Positions 34,066-42,561 of a stretch of 64,000 nt of DNA are shown piece by piece. Position 1 is the stretch's first letter. Each line of letters opens with the position of its first letter. The notes beneath the pieces are model-generated. The model was not told where the DNA came from. It saw only the letters and a program-made list of their open reading frames with translations, and searched no databases. Location of the stretch: positions 1-64,000 of the forward strand of contig NZ_ATVS01000002.1 in the NCBI RefSeq assembly GCF_000420845.1, given 5' to 3'. The stretch comes from Butyrivibrio sp. AE3009 (GTDB taxonomy: Bacteria; Bacillota; Clostridia; Lachnospirales; Lachnospiraceae). A program made the position numbers and the translations under genes.

Positions 34066-35035
34066 TGATATGCCTAATGGTTATCAGGAAACTATAGAGA
34101 AAGGAATGAATGCTGTGAGATACTTTACTACAAACATGTCCTATGGTAAGGGAAACAAAGAAGAACAGATAAGCAGACTTAAAACAGAAATCAAAGAAGC
34201 AGATGCCATTGTTATAGGTGCGGGTGCAGGATTATCAACATCAGCAGGGTTTACTTACAGTGGAGAGCGCTTTGAAAAATACTTCTATGACTTTGCCAAA
34301 AGATTAGGGATAAGAGATATGTATTCAGGTGGATTCTATCCGTTTCCGAGCGAAGAAATACGCTGGGCCTGGTGGGCGAGACATATTTATTTTAACAGAT
34401 ATATTGATGCTCCAAAGCCAGTGTATAGGGATCTTCTTAAGATGGTTTCCGATAAGGATTATTTTGTTGTCACAACAAATGTAGATCACCAGTTTCAAAG
34501 AGCAGGTTTTGACAAGAAAAGACTATTCTATACTCAGGGTGATTATGGTTTATTTCAGAGCGTGAATCCTGCTATTAAGAAGACCTTTGATAATGAAGAG
34601 TGGGTAATGAAAGCTATGGAAGCACAAGGTTTTGTAAGAGATGATCAGGGAGTATTTCAGGTACCGGTTGATGGTAAGCTACTGATGGAAATTCCTTCTG
34701 AGCTGATTCCAAAGTGTCCTGATGACGGCTCTGATATGACTATGAATTTGAGAGCTGATGATTCTTTTGTTGAAGATGAAGGATGGCATAGGGCATCTGC
34801 GGCATATTCTGATTTTATTCGTAGGCATGAGAATCTTCATGTTCTTTATCTTGAATTGGGAGTAGGAGCTAATACGCCCGTAATAATAAAGTATCCGTTC
34901 TGGCAGATGACGCTGGCAAATGAAAAAGCTGTATATGCCTGCTTAAATTATGGTGAATCATTCTGTCCGGAGGAAATTGCAGATAGAAGTATATGTATTG
35001 ATGGTGATATTGCAACCATATTACAAGAGTCTTGA
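34049..35035 (+). CDS. SirTM-class sirtuin (protein mono-ADP-ribosyltransferase)
   Basis: A protein of about 328 residues in the SirTM branch of the Sir2 family, which uses NAD to ADP-ribosylate a partner protein, in studied cases a lipoylated GcvH-like protein. It has GAGAGLSTSAGFTYSG for NAD binding, TTNVDHQF with the Asn-Asp pair, and QGDYGLFQ, where Gln stands in place of the catalytic His of deacetylases. MTMNLRADDSFVEDEGW is also typical. Starts at 34019, 34031, 34049 and 34070 are in frame; 34049 has AAGG at a usual distance. The gene overlaps the macrodomain gene by 17 bases. Three of four zinc-ribbon Cys positions appear replaced. Confidence 0.88.
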   Translation: MKNLYDDMPNGYQETIEKGMNAVRYFTTNMSYGKGNKEEQISRLKTEIKEADAIVIGAGAGLSTSAGFTYSGERFEKYFYDFAKRLGIRDMYSGGFYPFPSEEIRWAWWARHIYFNRYIDAPKPVYRDLLKMVSDKDYFVVTTNVDHQFQRAGFDKKRLFYTQGDYGLFQSVNPAIKKTFDNEEWVMKAMEAQGFVRDDQGVFQVPVDGKLLMEIPSELIPKCPDDGSDMTMNLRADDSFVEDEGWHRASAAYSDFIRRHENLHVLYLELGVGANTPVIIKYPFWQMTLANEKAVYACLNYGESFCPEEIADRSICIDGDIATILQES

Positions 35036-35285
35036 CCGAAATTGACTCGTTTTGTCTCGTCTCGACCGACATTAGCACTTTTCTTATAGATTTAATGGTG
35101 CTATCATTGCGAAAATACGTGATAACAGTCTAAAGATAAAGCTGTGTCACGTAGATAGGCACGCTACTGTATAATCTGAAGAACGTAGCGTGCCTATTTC
35201 GCATTTACTGTATTTTCTTATCTAAATGACATTGGAACCGTCCCCGTGACTTCCCGTCCCCGTGACTGCCCTGACCGGTATTACA
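35036..35285. other. intergenic region with a hairpin and REP-like repeats
   Basis: No gene is seen. A perfect 13-bp inverted repeat (35155-35167 with 35185-35197) without a long T-run may end the sirtuin transcript. At 35239-35266 CCGTCCCCGTGACT occurs twice in tandem. This resembles the GGGGACGGTTCC-type motifs that accompany REP-associated transposases. Confidence 0.6.
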
Positions 35286-36733
35286 TTATTTCAGCCTCTG
35301 CGCCTGATCATATATCCCCTTCAGCAGAATGTCAAACTCATCAAATTTCTCCACCGCTGTCCTTGCTCCCTCTTCGCCCATACTGGACAAAGATGCCACC
35401 TGCTCACTTGTGGCGGCGAGGCTCGCAATATTATTATTGATCTCCGTTGCACTTCTTCCTATAGCTTCTATGGAAGTACCGATATCATTAAATCTTCCTA
35501 TAAGGTTTCCAACGTTCTCCCCGATCTCTTCAAAAGTATCTGCGGTCTCTCTGATAAGAATGTCCTGAGCCTTGACAGACTCAGCTGCCGCATTGGTAGA
35601 GTCTACCGCATTCTGAACATCAGCGGAAAGCTCCTGCATGATGCTGGTGATCTGATTTGAAGCACTGCTGGTCTGCTCCGACAGCTGCCTTATCTCATCG
35701 GCAACCACAACGAAACCTTTCCCGGCTTCTCCCGCACGCGCTGCCTCAATTGAAGCATTGAGCGCAAGAAGATTGGTCTGCTTTGATATCGATATGATGG
35801 AACCGACAATCATCTCAACCTTTTCGACCTTCTCAGTGACAGCTTTTGTGGATGCCACCGTCTTATCACTCATCTCAACAACATTTGCGGTCTTGTCCTT
35901 GAGCTGGTCGATGACCTTAGTCCCATCAATAACGGCTTTCTGCGTGCTCTCGGACATCTCAACCATCTGATTTCTCTTGGCATCAGCCACTTCCGTCTGC
36001 TCATGGATATCTGCTATCTGATGTGACTGCTCTGTCACGGCAGCTGCGGTACTTCCTGTGCTGCCCGCAATTTCCTCATGCCATCGTGGTTTCTTCCTAT
36101 GATGCTCTTTAACTCATCGACTTCCCCATGGGCCTCATCAAACAGCCCCGTAATTTCCTTGGCAATCTCCACCATCTGGATACGGGTCTTTTCCTGGGTC
36201 TCCTGCCCTTTCTTGATGGCCTCGTCGTCCTCTCTTACCAGGGTCCGCCTCATCTTAAGCGACTCTATTCCGGCAATTCCCGCAAGAATGATTATGAAAC
36301 CGGACACAAAATGGTCCCTGGGTATCGAACCTGTAGCAATAAGATTTCTGACCAGGACAATAAGTCCGCCTATGGTCATAGTCATCTGTCCCACCACATA
36401 GAGCCTTAAGTCCAGATAAAGAATACACGACAGCATTACCGGTATCGCGAATGCATAAAAAATCATTTCATTTTGTATTATCATGATAATGATATAGTAA
36501 AGAGTCGGACCTCCCAGAATGACCACTGCGCCAAACCTGGTCTCTCTGAATTTGATAAATCCAACCGTCATCTGCAGCACACCTGCCAGGACAGCGACAA
36601 TCTCGATGACAAGCCCCAGGCTCATTCCGTGTGTTGCAGCATCCAGCACTACCATTAAAAGCGCAGTAAAGGCAATAATAAGGTTGATCTGAAATACTTT
36701 TTTGTTTGATCTTGCATACTGGTCAGGGGTCAT
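35286..36733 (-). pseudogene. methyl-accepting chemotaxis protein, one-base frameshift
   Basis: Two minus-strand frames form one receptor of about 480 residues. The first part starts at the ATG at 36733 after AAAGGAGA and has about six membrane helices without an obvious outer sensor domain, followed by a charged coil. The second holds the signalling hairpin with [20 protein letters not shown] and the adaptation helices. The frames meet at 36071-36073, where a run of three A (minus strand) would need to be four to continue as [16 protein letters not shown]. It is either a real mutation, a slippage site or a sequencing error. Confidence 0.85.
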
Positions 36734-36787
36734 ATAATTATCTCCTTTAGCCATGAAAACAGAATTTAACTGTACAATAACTGACAA

Positions 36788-37057
36788 GTATAATTATACA
36801 ATATTTCGCTGTGAATAATTATTAAATAACGCTAAAACCAATCTTGCATCCGGTTATGAAGTCAGTCATGGGAAAACTATCGCCTGACCGTATGCAATAT
36901 TGGTTTTTACACCGTCGCGTTTTATAAAATCCGTTGAGTATCAACATCGTATTACATATAATTGAAAGTAAGGATTTACCGTCATAATGAGAGCGGTTCA
37001 GACGACGAAACAGAAGACAGATCTGAAAATGAAGACATGAGGGACGGAGGTTAGGAT
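36788..37057. other. intergenic region with a possible gene remnant
   Basis: It is AT-rich between the divergent receptor and DUF3592 genes. From about 36980 one frame reads an acidic tail (NESGSDDETEDRSENEDM) to a TAG at 37051-37053, without a start. This may be the end of a lost gene. The ribosome site GGACGGAGG of the next gene lies inside it. No strong promoter was identified. Confidence 0.4.
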
Positions 37058-38110
37058 ATGATTTTTCATCAGTCTATGGTTAAAATTATTGCCGTGATAC
37101 TGGCAATTATAGGTCTGTGCGTTGGTGTGAATGTTACTTTTTTTCAGACACGGGGGTTTGTGGAAACAACAGCCGTGATTACAGACCTTACAGAGGAAGG
37201 GAGCGGCGATGATACAACCTATCGGCCCACTGTGGAGTATGAGGTTGACGGCGAAACTTATATCGTTAAGCTTGATAATTCCGTTAAAGCCGATAGTGTA
37301 GGCAATACGATCACTGTTTTATACGATCCGTCAAACCCGGAGCTTGCCTATGGCAAAAACGGGATGGGCATTTATCTGCTGATCGTCTGCCCGCTTATTC
37401 TGGCATTTGTTTTAATCTCTATTTTCAAGGGAAGAAGGGAAAGGCAGGAGACCAAGGAACGTCAGGAATTAAGTGGATATACAGGTTATGCTCCGCATGT
37501 TGCGGGAGGGGAAAGAGAACTCTATTTCCTTACTGACCTTGGCACCCCCAAGGCGGGTCATCGAATTGAAGATGAAAACAGAAGAGTGCTTTATGAGGCA
37601 AAAATGACAAAATTCGGTGTGGCTGTTGACTATAAATTTGATTTCATAGACCATGAACATGGAAAGACTGTTCCACATCTCGTAGGACAGGTGCTTGAGA
37701 GCACCTGGGGTACTCTTCTTGCCGATGTTCATGATACATTTGAATTTGACGGCGTGGATATATGGAAGCATTTGAAGCAAAATGGCATAAGTGTCGAGTC
37801 ATCTGTCACAGCGGGTGAGGGTGCGCTTGTAGGAATGGAATATCGCATTTTGCGGGACGGAGAAGAAATTGCACACGCTGTGCAGACAAGTCAGTTCCCG
37901 CATGAGGAAGATACAGACGCACATAAAGTGGAAGGCAAGATACCTATTCCGGGCTTTTATCGTATTTGGACGACAGAGGTATATCTTGATCTGCTGTTTG
38001 TTACGCTTATGGCCTTCGCCAGAAGCGGAGCCGGTGATGACAAGGGCGGCACCTACGGAGCTATACTTGGAACACTTGATAAAATGAAAAATAATGAAGG
38101 AAATATATGA
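37058..38110 (+). CDS. DUF3592-type membrane protein with a C-terminal beta-rich domain
   Basis: A 350-residue protein. A first membrane helix (about 8-28) is followed by a DUF3592 extracytoplasmic segment (TTYRPTVEYEVDGETYIV and TVLYDPSNPELAYGK) and a second helix (about 106-126). A cytoplasmic domain of about 210 residues then begins near ELYFLTDLGTPKAGHRIEDE. It is rich in beta strands and recalls LURP-one/tubby-like folds, which I infer only loosely. The ATG at 37058 follows GGAGG. The function is unknown. Confidence 0.7.
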   Translation: MIFHQSMVKIIAVILAIIGLCVGVNVTFFQTRGFVETTAVITDLTEEGSGDDTTYRPTVEYEVDGETYIVKLDNSVKADSVGNTITVLYDPSNPELAYGKNGMGIYLLIVCPLILAFVLISIFKGRRERQETKERQELSGYTGYAPHVAGGERELYFLTDLGTPKAGHRIEDENRRVLYEAKMTKFGVAVDYKFDFIDHEHGKTVPHLVGQVLESTWGTLLADVHDTFEFDGVDIWKHLKQNGISVESSVTAGEGALVGMEYRILRDGEEIAHAVQTSQFPHEEDTDAHKVEGKIPIPGFYRIWTTEVYLDLLFVTLMAFARSGAGDDKGGTYGAILGTLDKMKNNEGNI

Positions 38111-38219
38111 TAAGAGGCTAATACTGATAGCAGAGTATATAGGAATATAAAAAAGGATATGAAATTAAACAACAAACGATTCAGTATGAAAAGATGCCAT
38201 TACATGTTTTTACAAATCC

Positions 38220-38263
38220 GTCCTGACATGGTAATATATATTCGCTGTGTCAGGACTATTTTT
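38220..38263 (+). terminator. terminator after the DUF3592 gene
   Basis: GTCCTGACA (38220-38228) pairs perfectly with TGTCAGGAC (38248-38256), followed by a T-rich stretch. Confidence 0.75.
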
Positions 38264-38385
38264 ATGTCACAATGTGCCATAACGCATAATTAATACAAAA
38301 ATGGTGCCCGGCGTGGTGCTTGGTACAACAAGCTGAGATAACAAATGGCTTAAATAAAGCATTTTTAAAAGGAGATATATAAAAA

Positions 38386-39483
38386 ATGAAACTAGGAATC
38401 GTAGGTTTACCAAACGTAGGTAAGTCAACACTTTTTAATTCACTTACAAATGCAGGAGCGCTTGCAGCAAACTATCCTTTCGCTACAATCGACCCCAACG
38501 TGGGCGTAGTTGCAGTACCGGATAAGAGGCTCAAGCTCCTTGGAGATCTGTATAATTCCAAGAAGGTTACACCTGCCACCATCGAGTTCGTTGATATCGC
38601 AGGACTTGTTAAGGGCGCCAGTAAGGGGGAAGGCCTTGGTAACCAGTTCCTTGCAAATATCCGTGAGACAGACGCTATCGTTCATGTAGTAAGATGTTTC
38701 GACGACCCCAACGTTGTTCACGTTGACGGATCAGTTGACCCTGCAAGAGATATAGAGACAATTAACCTTGAGCTTATTTTTGCAGATCTTGAGGTTCTTG
38801 AGAGAAGAATCGCCAAGGTTGCCAAGCTTGCCCGCATGGACAAGGCAGCAGCAAAAGAGCTGGAGATCCTTGAGAAGATCAAGGCAACCCTTGAGGATAA
38901 CAAGATGGCAAGAGAGCTTGAGATTGAGGATCCTGAGGAGAAGGCTTTCGTTAACAGCCTGGATCTCCTTACCTGGAAGCCTGTTATCTACGCAGCTAAC
39001 GTAATGGATGAGGACCTTGCCGATGACGGCGCTTCCAATAAATATGTGGCAGCTGTAAGAGAGCTGGCAGCAGGCTCAGGCAGCGAAGTATTCGTTATCA
39101 GCGCTCAGATCGAGGCTGAGATCTCTGAACTTGATGAGGATGAGAAGGCAGAGTTCCTTGAGAGCCTTGGCCTTACAGAGTCAGGACTTGACAAGCTCAT
39201 CGCAGCAAGCTACAAGACTCTCGGACTTATGAGCTTCCTTACTTCCGGTGAGGATGAGACCAGAGCCTGGACCATCAAGATCGGAACCAAGGCACCTCAG
39301 GCAGCAGGTAAGATCCACACCGACTTCGAGAGAGGTTTCATCAAGGCTGAGGTTATTAACTACGAGGATCTTCTTCGTGAGGGCTCCATCGCAGCAGCCA
39401 AGGAAAAGGGCCTTGTTCGTATGGAAGGTAAAGAGTACGTTGTTCAGGACGGAGACGTTATCCTTTTCCGTTTCAACGTTTGA
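38386..39483 (+). CDS. ychF: redox-regulated ATPase YchF
   Basis: A 365-residue Obg-family P-loop protein that prefers ATP and associates with ribosomes. G1 is GLPNVGKST (residues 7-15), G3 is [14 protein letters not shown], and the specificity motif is NVMDED in place of NKxD, as expected for an ATP user. A helical insert (about 125-200) and a TGS-like C-terminal domain ([17 protein letters not shown]) complete it. The ATG at 38386 follows AAAAGGAGA. It is close to lgt, but the role link is not obvious. Confidence 0.96.
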   Translation: MKLGIVGLPNVGKSTLFNSLTNAGALAANYPFATIDPNVGVVAVPDKRLKLLGDLYNSKKVTPATIEFVDIAGLVKGASKGEGLGNQFLANIRETDAIVHVVRCFDDPNVVHVDGSVDPARDIETINLELIFADLEVLERRIAKVAKLARMDKAAAKELEILEKIKATLEDNKMARELEIEDPEEKAFVNSLDLLTWKPVIYAANVMDEDLADDGASNKYVAAVRELAAGSGSEVFVISAQIEAEISELDEDEKAEFLESLGLTESGLDKLIAASYKTLGLMSFLTSGEDETRAWTIKIGTKAPQAAGKIHTDFERGFIKAEVINYEDLLREGSIAAAKEKGLVRMEGKEYVVQDGDVILFRFNV

Positions 39484-39498
39484 TGATTGGAGGAGCTT

Positions 39499-40386
39499 AT
39501 GCCTGATATAATGGGGCAGATGGATATCGCTTTTCCTAATCTTGGTATCTATCTGAAAAATGTTCCGAAGAGCTTCGAGGTCTTTGGAATAACAATAGCT
39601 TTGTACGGAGTGATCATTGGACTGGGATTCTTCCTGGCACTGCTCCTTATTTCCAAAATGGCTAAGGTGACAGGGCAGAACTCAGAGGATTACTGGGATG
39701 TAGCGGTTTATATCATTGTTTTTTCCATAATAGGTGCAAGACTGTATTATGTGTTTTTCTCCTGGGACTATTACAAGGATAATCCGATCAGCATCTTATA
39801 TATAAGAAACGGCGGCCTTGCAATATACGGAGGCGTTATCGCGGGCTTTCTTACATTATTTATATACACTAAGATCAAAAAGAAGAGCTTCTTTCTGTTC
39901 GGTGACACCATCATGTACGGACTTGTCCTTGGACAGATCCTTGGCAGATGGGGAAATTTCACCAACAGAGAGGCTTTCGGTGAATATACCAACGGCCTGC
40001 TGGCCATGAGACTTCCTGTGGAAGCCATTAGAAATCACGAGATCACTCAGCTGATGCAGGACAACATGATACAGGGAACCAATTTCGTGCAGGTAAGTCC
40101 CACTTTCCTGTATGAGAGTCTGTGGAACCTGTGTGTACTTATTATTATGCTGATCTACTGCAAGCACAAAAAGTTTGACGGCGAGAATGTCCTTCTGTAC
40201 CTTGGAGGGTACGGCCTTGGAAGAGCCTGGATCGAGAGCCTTAGAACCGACCAGCTCATAATGCATTCCACGGGACTTCCGGTATCACAGATGCTGGCTA
40301 TCTGCCTGGTGGTATTTGCGGTTGTGACAGATACTGTTGTCAGACTAAGACTTAAGAAAAAGCCCGCAACAGCAGAAGAAAAATAA
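39499..40386 (+). CDS. lgt: prolipoprotein diacylglyceryl transferase
   Basis: A 295-residue polytopic membrane enzyme that moves a diacylglyceryl group onto the lipobox Cys of prolipoproteins. Seven hydrophobic segments are visible. Key motifs are GGLAIYGGVIAG (about 104-115), the Lgt signature GRWGNFTNREAFG (about 148-160), and an Arg-rich loop at GLGRAWIESLRTDQL. The ATG at 39499 follows GGAGGAG closely; a TTG at 39487 lies within that ribosome site and is rejected. It is followed by a terminator. The dipeptide-binding lipoprotein of this window would be one of its substrates. Confidence 0.95.
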   Translation: MPDIMGQMDIAFPNLGIYLKNVPKSFEVFGITIALYGVIIGLGFFLALLLISKMAKVTGQNSEDYWDVAVYIIVFSIIGARLYYVFFSWDYYKDNPISILYIRNGGLAIYGGVIAGFLTLFIYTKIKKKSFFLFGDTIMYGLVLGQILGRWGNFTNREAFGEYTNGLLAMRLPVEAIRNHEITQLMQDNMIQGTNFVQVSPTFLYESLWNLCVLIIMLIYCKHKKFDGENVLLYLGGYGLGRAWIESLRTDQLIMHSTGLPVSQMLAICLVVFAVVTDTVVRLRLKKKPATAEEK

Positions 40387-40437
40387 AAGTTTTATAAAAT
40401 TCCTGTAACATAAAACTATATATAGTATTACAAAACT

Positions 40438-40470
40438 AAGCCTTGGCACATATTGTGCCGGGCTTTTTTT
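40438..40470 (+). terminator. terminator after lgt
   Basis: The stem AAGCC..GGCAC (40438-40449) pairs with GTGCC..GGCTT (40455-40466), with two mismatched bases, and seven T follow. Confidence 0.8.
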
Positions 40471-40517
40471 GTTGCCAAAAGCCGCGAAAATATCAGCATT
40501 TATCTGCTAAAAAGGTG

Positions 40518-40612
40518 TTGTTAATAGAAAAAAAATCCTTTATAATGAATTCAGGTGGTAAAAAGTGTCAAAAAGTGGTTAAAAGTGGTAGAAAAGTGGT
40601 AAATTAAGTGGG
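40518..40612 (+). promoter_or_regulatory. mraZ promoter with a MraZ-type repeat operator
   Basis: TTGTTA (40518-40523), a 17-base spacer and TATAAT (40541-40546) form a sigma-A promoter. Downstream, GTG(G/T) units preceded by A-runs repeat at 40555, 40565, 40575, 40585, 40596 and 40608, so at 10, 10, 10, 11 and 12 base steps. This matches the AAAGTGG-type direct repeats bound by MraZ in Mollicutes. The repeats lie in the leader, and the last one contains the GTG start codon, so MraZ could repress its own operon. Confidence 0.8.
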
Positions 40613-41048
40613 AACAGCATTTAAAGGCGAATACAGTCATTCCATAGACGCCAAGGGAAGACTCATAATTCCTGCAAAATTCCGCGAGATCCTTGGAGAA
40701 CAGTTTGTGGTTACCAAAGGATTTGACGGATGTCTTTTTGTGTTCGCTCAGGAGGGCTGGGAGAAGTTTGAAGAAAAGCTCCAGGCACTTCCCATGGATA
40801 AGCCCGAAGCCAGAATGCTGGGACGTTTCTTTATCGCCGGCGCCATCGACGCCGAAGTCGACAAGCAGGGAAGAATACTTATTCCCTCCAATCTTTTACA
40901 ACACGCACATATTGAGAAGGACGCCGTTATAGCCGGTGTCGGTAACAGAGCCGAGATTTGGAGCAAGGCTGAGTGGGAGAAGGCAAGTTCCTTCGATGAT
41001 ATCAACAGCATTGCAGCCAAGATGTCAGAATATGGACTTAGCATCTAA
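40608..41048 (+). CDS. mraZ: transcriptional regulator MraZ
   Basis: A 146-residue AbrB-fold regulator that forms rings and represses the division/cell wall operon. It holds two copies of the family repeat: [21 protein letters not shown] (about 6-26) and [19 protein letters not shown] (about 83-101), with the DxxGR DNA-binding loops. The GTG at 40608 is the only usable start; a TAA precedes it in frame, and the ribosome site is weak. It is first in the cluster, 20 bases before rsmH. Confidence 0.95.
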   Translation: MGTAFKGEYSHSIDAKGRLIIPAKFREILGEQFVVTKGFDGCLFVFAQEGWEKFEEKLQALPMDKPEARMLGRFFIAGAIDAEVDKQGRILIPSNLLQHAHIEKDAVIAGVGNRAEIWSKAEWEKASSFDDINSIAAKMSEYGLSI

Positions 41049-41068
41049 GCCCTACGTACAGGAGAGCA

Positions 41069-42007
41069 ATGGAGTTCAAACATTATTCGGTGCTCCTTGA
41101 TGAGTGCCTGGACAATCTGAATATCAAGCCCGATGGAATCTATCTTGACGGAACCCTTGGAGGAGCGGGCCATTCCTATCACATAGCCGAGAGGCTGACG
41201 GAAGGCGGTCATCTCTACGGAACAGATCAGGATGAGGACGCCATCGCAGCGGCAACGAAGCGCCTTGAACCCTTTAAGGACAGAGTTACCATCATCCGTG
41301 ACAACTATGAGAACGCGGTGGTGAGACTTAAGAACCTGGGCGTTACCGGAGTTGACGGAATTCTCTTAGACCTTGGAGTATCATCCTACCAGCTGGACAA
41401 CGCTGAGAGAGGATTTACTTATAAAGAAGACGTTCCACTTGATATGAGAATGGATCAGAGACAGGCCCTTACAGCAAGGGACATCGTCAATGACTATTCG
41501 GAGACTGAGATCTTCCATATCATAAGGGACTACGGCGAAGACAAATTTGCCAAGAACATTGCCAAGCACATCTGCATTGAGAGGCAGAAGGCACCGATTG
41601 AGACTACGTTTCAGCTCAACGACATAATCAAGGCTGCCATTCCTGCCAAGATGAGAGAGAAGGGCGGGCACCCTTCCAAGAGAACCTACCAGGCAATAAG
41701 GATAGCGCTTAACAGAGAACTGGATGTACTTCAGAATTCTCTCGACGGATTCATAGATTTCCTCAATCCCGGCGGAAGGTTATGTGTGATCACATTCCAC
41801 TCCCTGGAGGATAGGATAACCAAGAATAATTTCAGAACCAACGAGAACCCCTGCACCTGCCCGCCGAACTTCCCGGTTTGTGTATGCGGCAAGGTATCCA
41901 AGGGAAAAGTAATAACAAGAAAGCCCATTTTGCCAAGCGATGAGGAACTTGAGCAGAACAAGAGATCTCAGAGCGCCAAGCTAAGGGTATTTGAGAGAAC
42001 AAATTAA
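41069..42007 (+). CDS. rsmH: 16S rRNA (cytosine-1402-N4)-methyltransferase RsmH
   Basis: A 312-residue SAM-dependent enzyme, formerly MraW, that methylates C1402 in the ribosomal P site. It has [13 protein letters not shown], the SAM loop [10 protein letters not shown] (about 28-37), [12 protein letters not shown] and the C-terminal [11 protein letters not shown], all typical. A Cys-rich segment ([13 protein letters not shown]) near the C-terminus is normal for the family in Firmicutes. The ATG at 41069 follows AGGAG. It is second in the mraZ operon. Confidence 0.96.
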   Translation: MEFKHYSVLLDECLDNLNIKPDGIYLDGTLGGAGHSYHIAERLTEGGHLYGTDQDEDAIAAATKRLEPFKDRVTIIRDNYENAVVRLKNLGVTGVDGILLDLGVSSYQLDNAERGFTYKEDVPLDMRMDQRQALTARDIVNDYSETEIFHIIRDYGEDKFAKNIAKHICIERQKAPIETTFQLNDIIKAAIPAKMREKGGHPSKRTYQAIRIALNRELDVLQNSLDGFIDFLNPGGRLCVITFHSLEDRITKNNFRTNENPCTCPPNFPVCVCGKVSKGKVITRKPILPSDEELEQNKRSQSAKLRVFERTN

Positions 42008-42045
42008 GACAAAGATTTAACTGACATTGGAAAAGGAGGATGAAC

Positions 42046-42489
42046 ATGGCTAACACAGCATATGTACGCGGAAATACAGTAAGAAAAGAATATGAGCCTT
42101 CCCGTGAACCCAGAAGAGTCCATGTTCAGGAACCTCAGAGAATCAAAAAGAGACGCTCACATATGTCCCTGGGCACTCTTTTATACATGACCGTGGCCGT
42201 GGTTCTTGTGGTTGCTGCACTTGCATGGTACTTAACACTGCAGGCTCAGGTCAAGAATGCGGGTAAAGAGATCGCTGCTCTTGAGAGTCAGCTCAACACC
42301 TTAAAACAGGAGAACGATGAGGCTTATAACAGAGCCAACGGAAGTGTGGACCTGGATGAGGTTAAGAGAATTGCGATTCAGGAATATGGCATGACTTATG
42401 CGACAGAAGGCCAGATCGTCACCTACTCAGACGGCGGCGGTAACGATTATGTCAGACAGGTTGCTCCCATTCCACAGGTTGATGGCTGA
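42046..42489 (+). CDS. ftsL: FtsL-like cell division protein
   Basis: A 147-residue bitopic protein at the ftsL position. A basic cytoplasmic tail (about 1-42, rich in Arg/Lys) precedes one membrane helix (about 45-66). A short coiled-coil leucine-zipper region follows (VKNAGKEIAALESQLNTLKQEND), then a short extracytoplasmic end. FtsL links DivIB/FtsQ and DivIC and activates septal synthesis. The ATG at 42046 is chosen over that at 42040 because GGAGG would abut the latter. Sequence identity in the family is low, so the name rests on topology and location. Confidence 0.8.
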   Translation: MANTAYVRGNTVRKEYEPSREPRRVHVQEPQRIKKRRSHMSLGTLLYMTVAVVLVVAALAWYLTLQAQVKNAGKEIAALESQLNTLKQENDEAYNRANGSVDLDEVKRIAIQEYGMTYATEGQIVTYSDGGGNDYVRQVAPIPQVDG

Positions 42490-42561
42490 TGGTTGTCACA
42501 GAAAAAAATAACGCTATAATAGAATATGTGCGATTTTTTGGAAGGAAGTAATGTGTTATAA

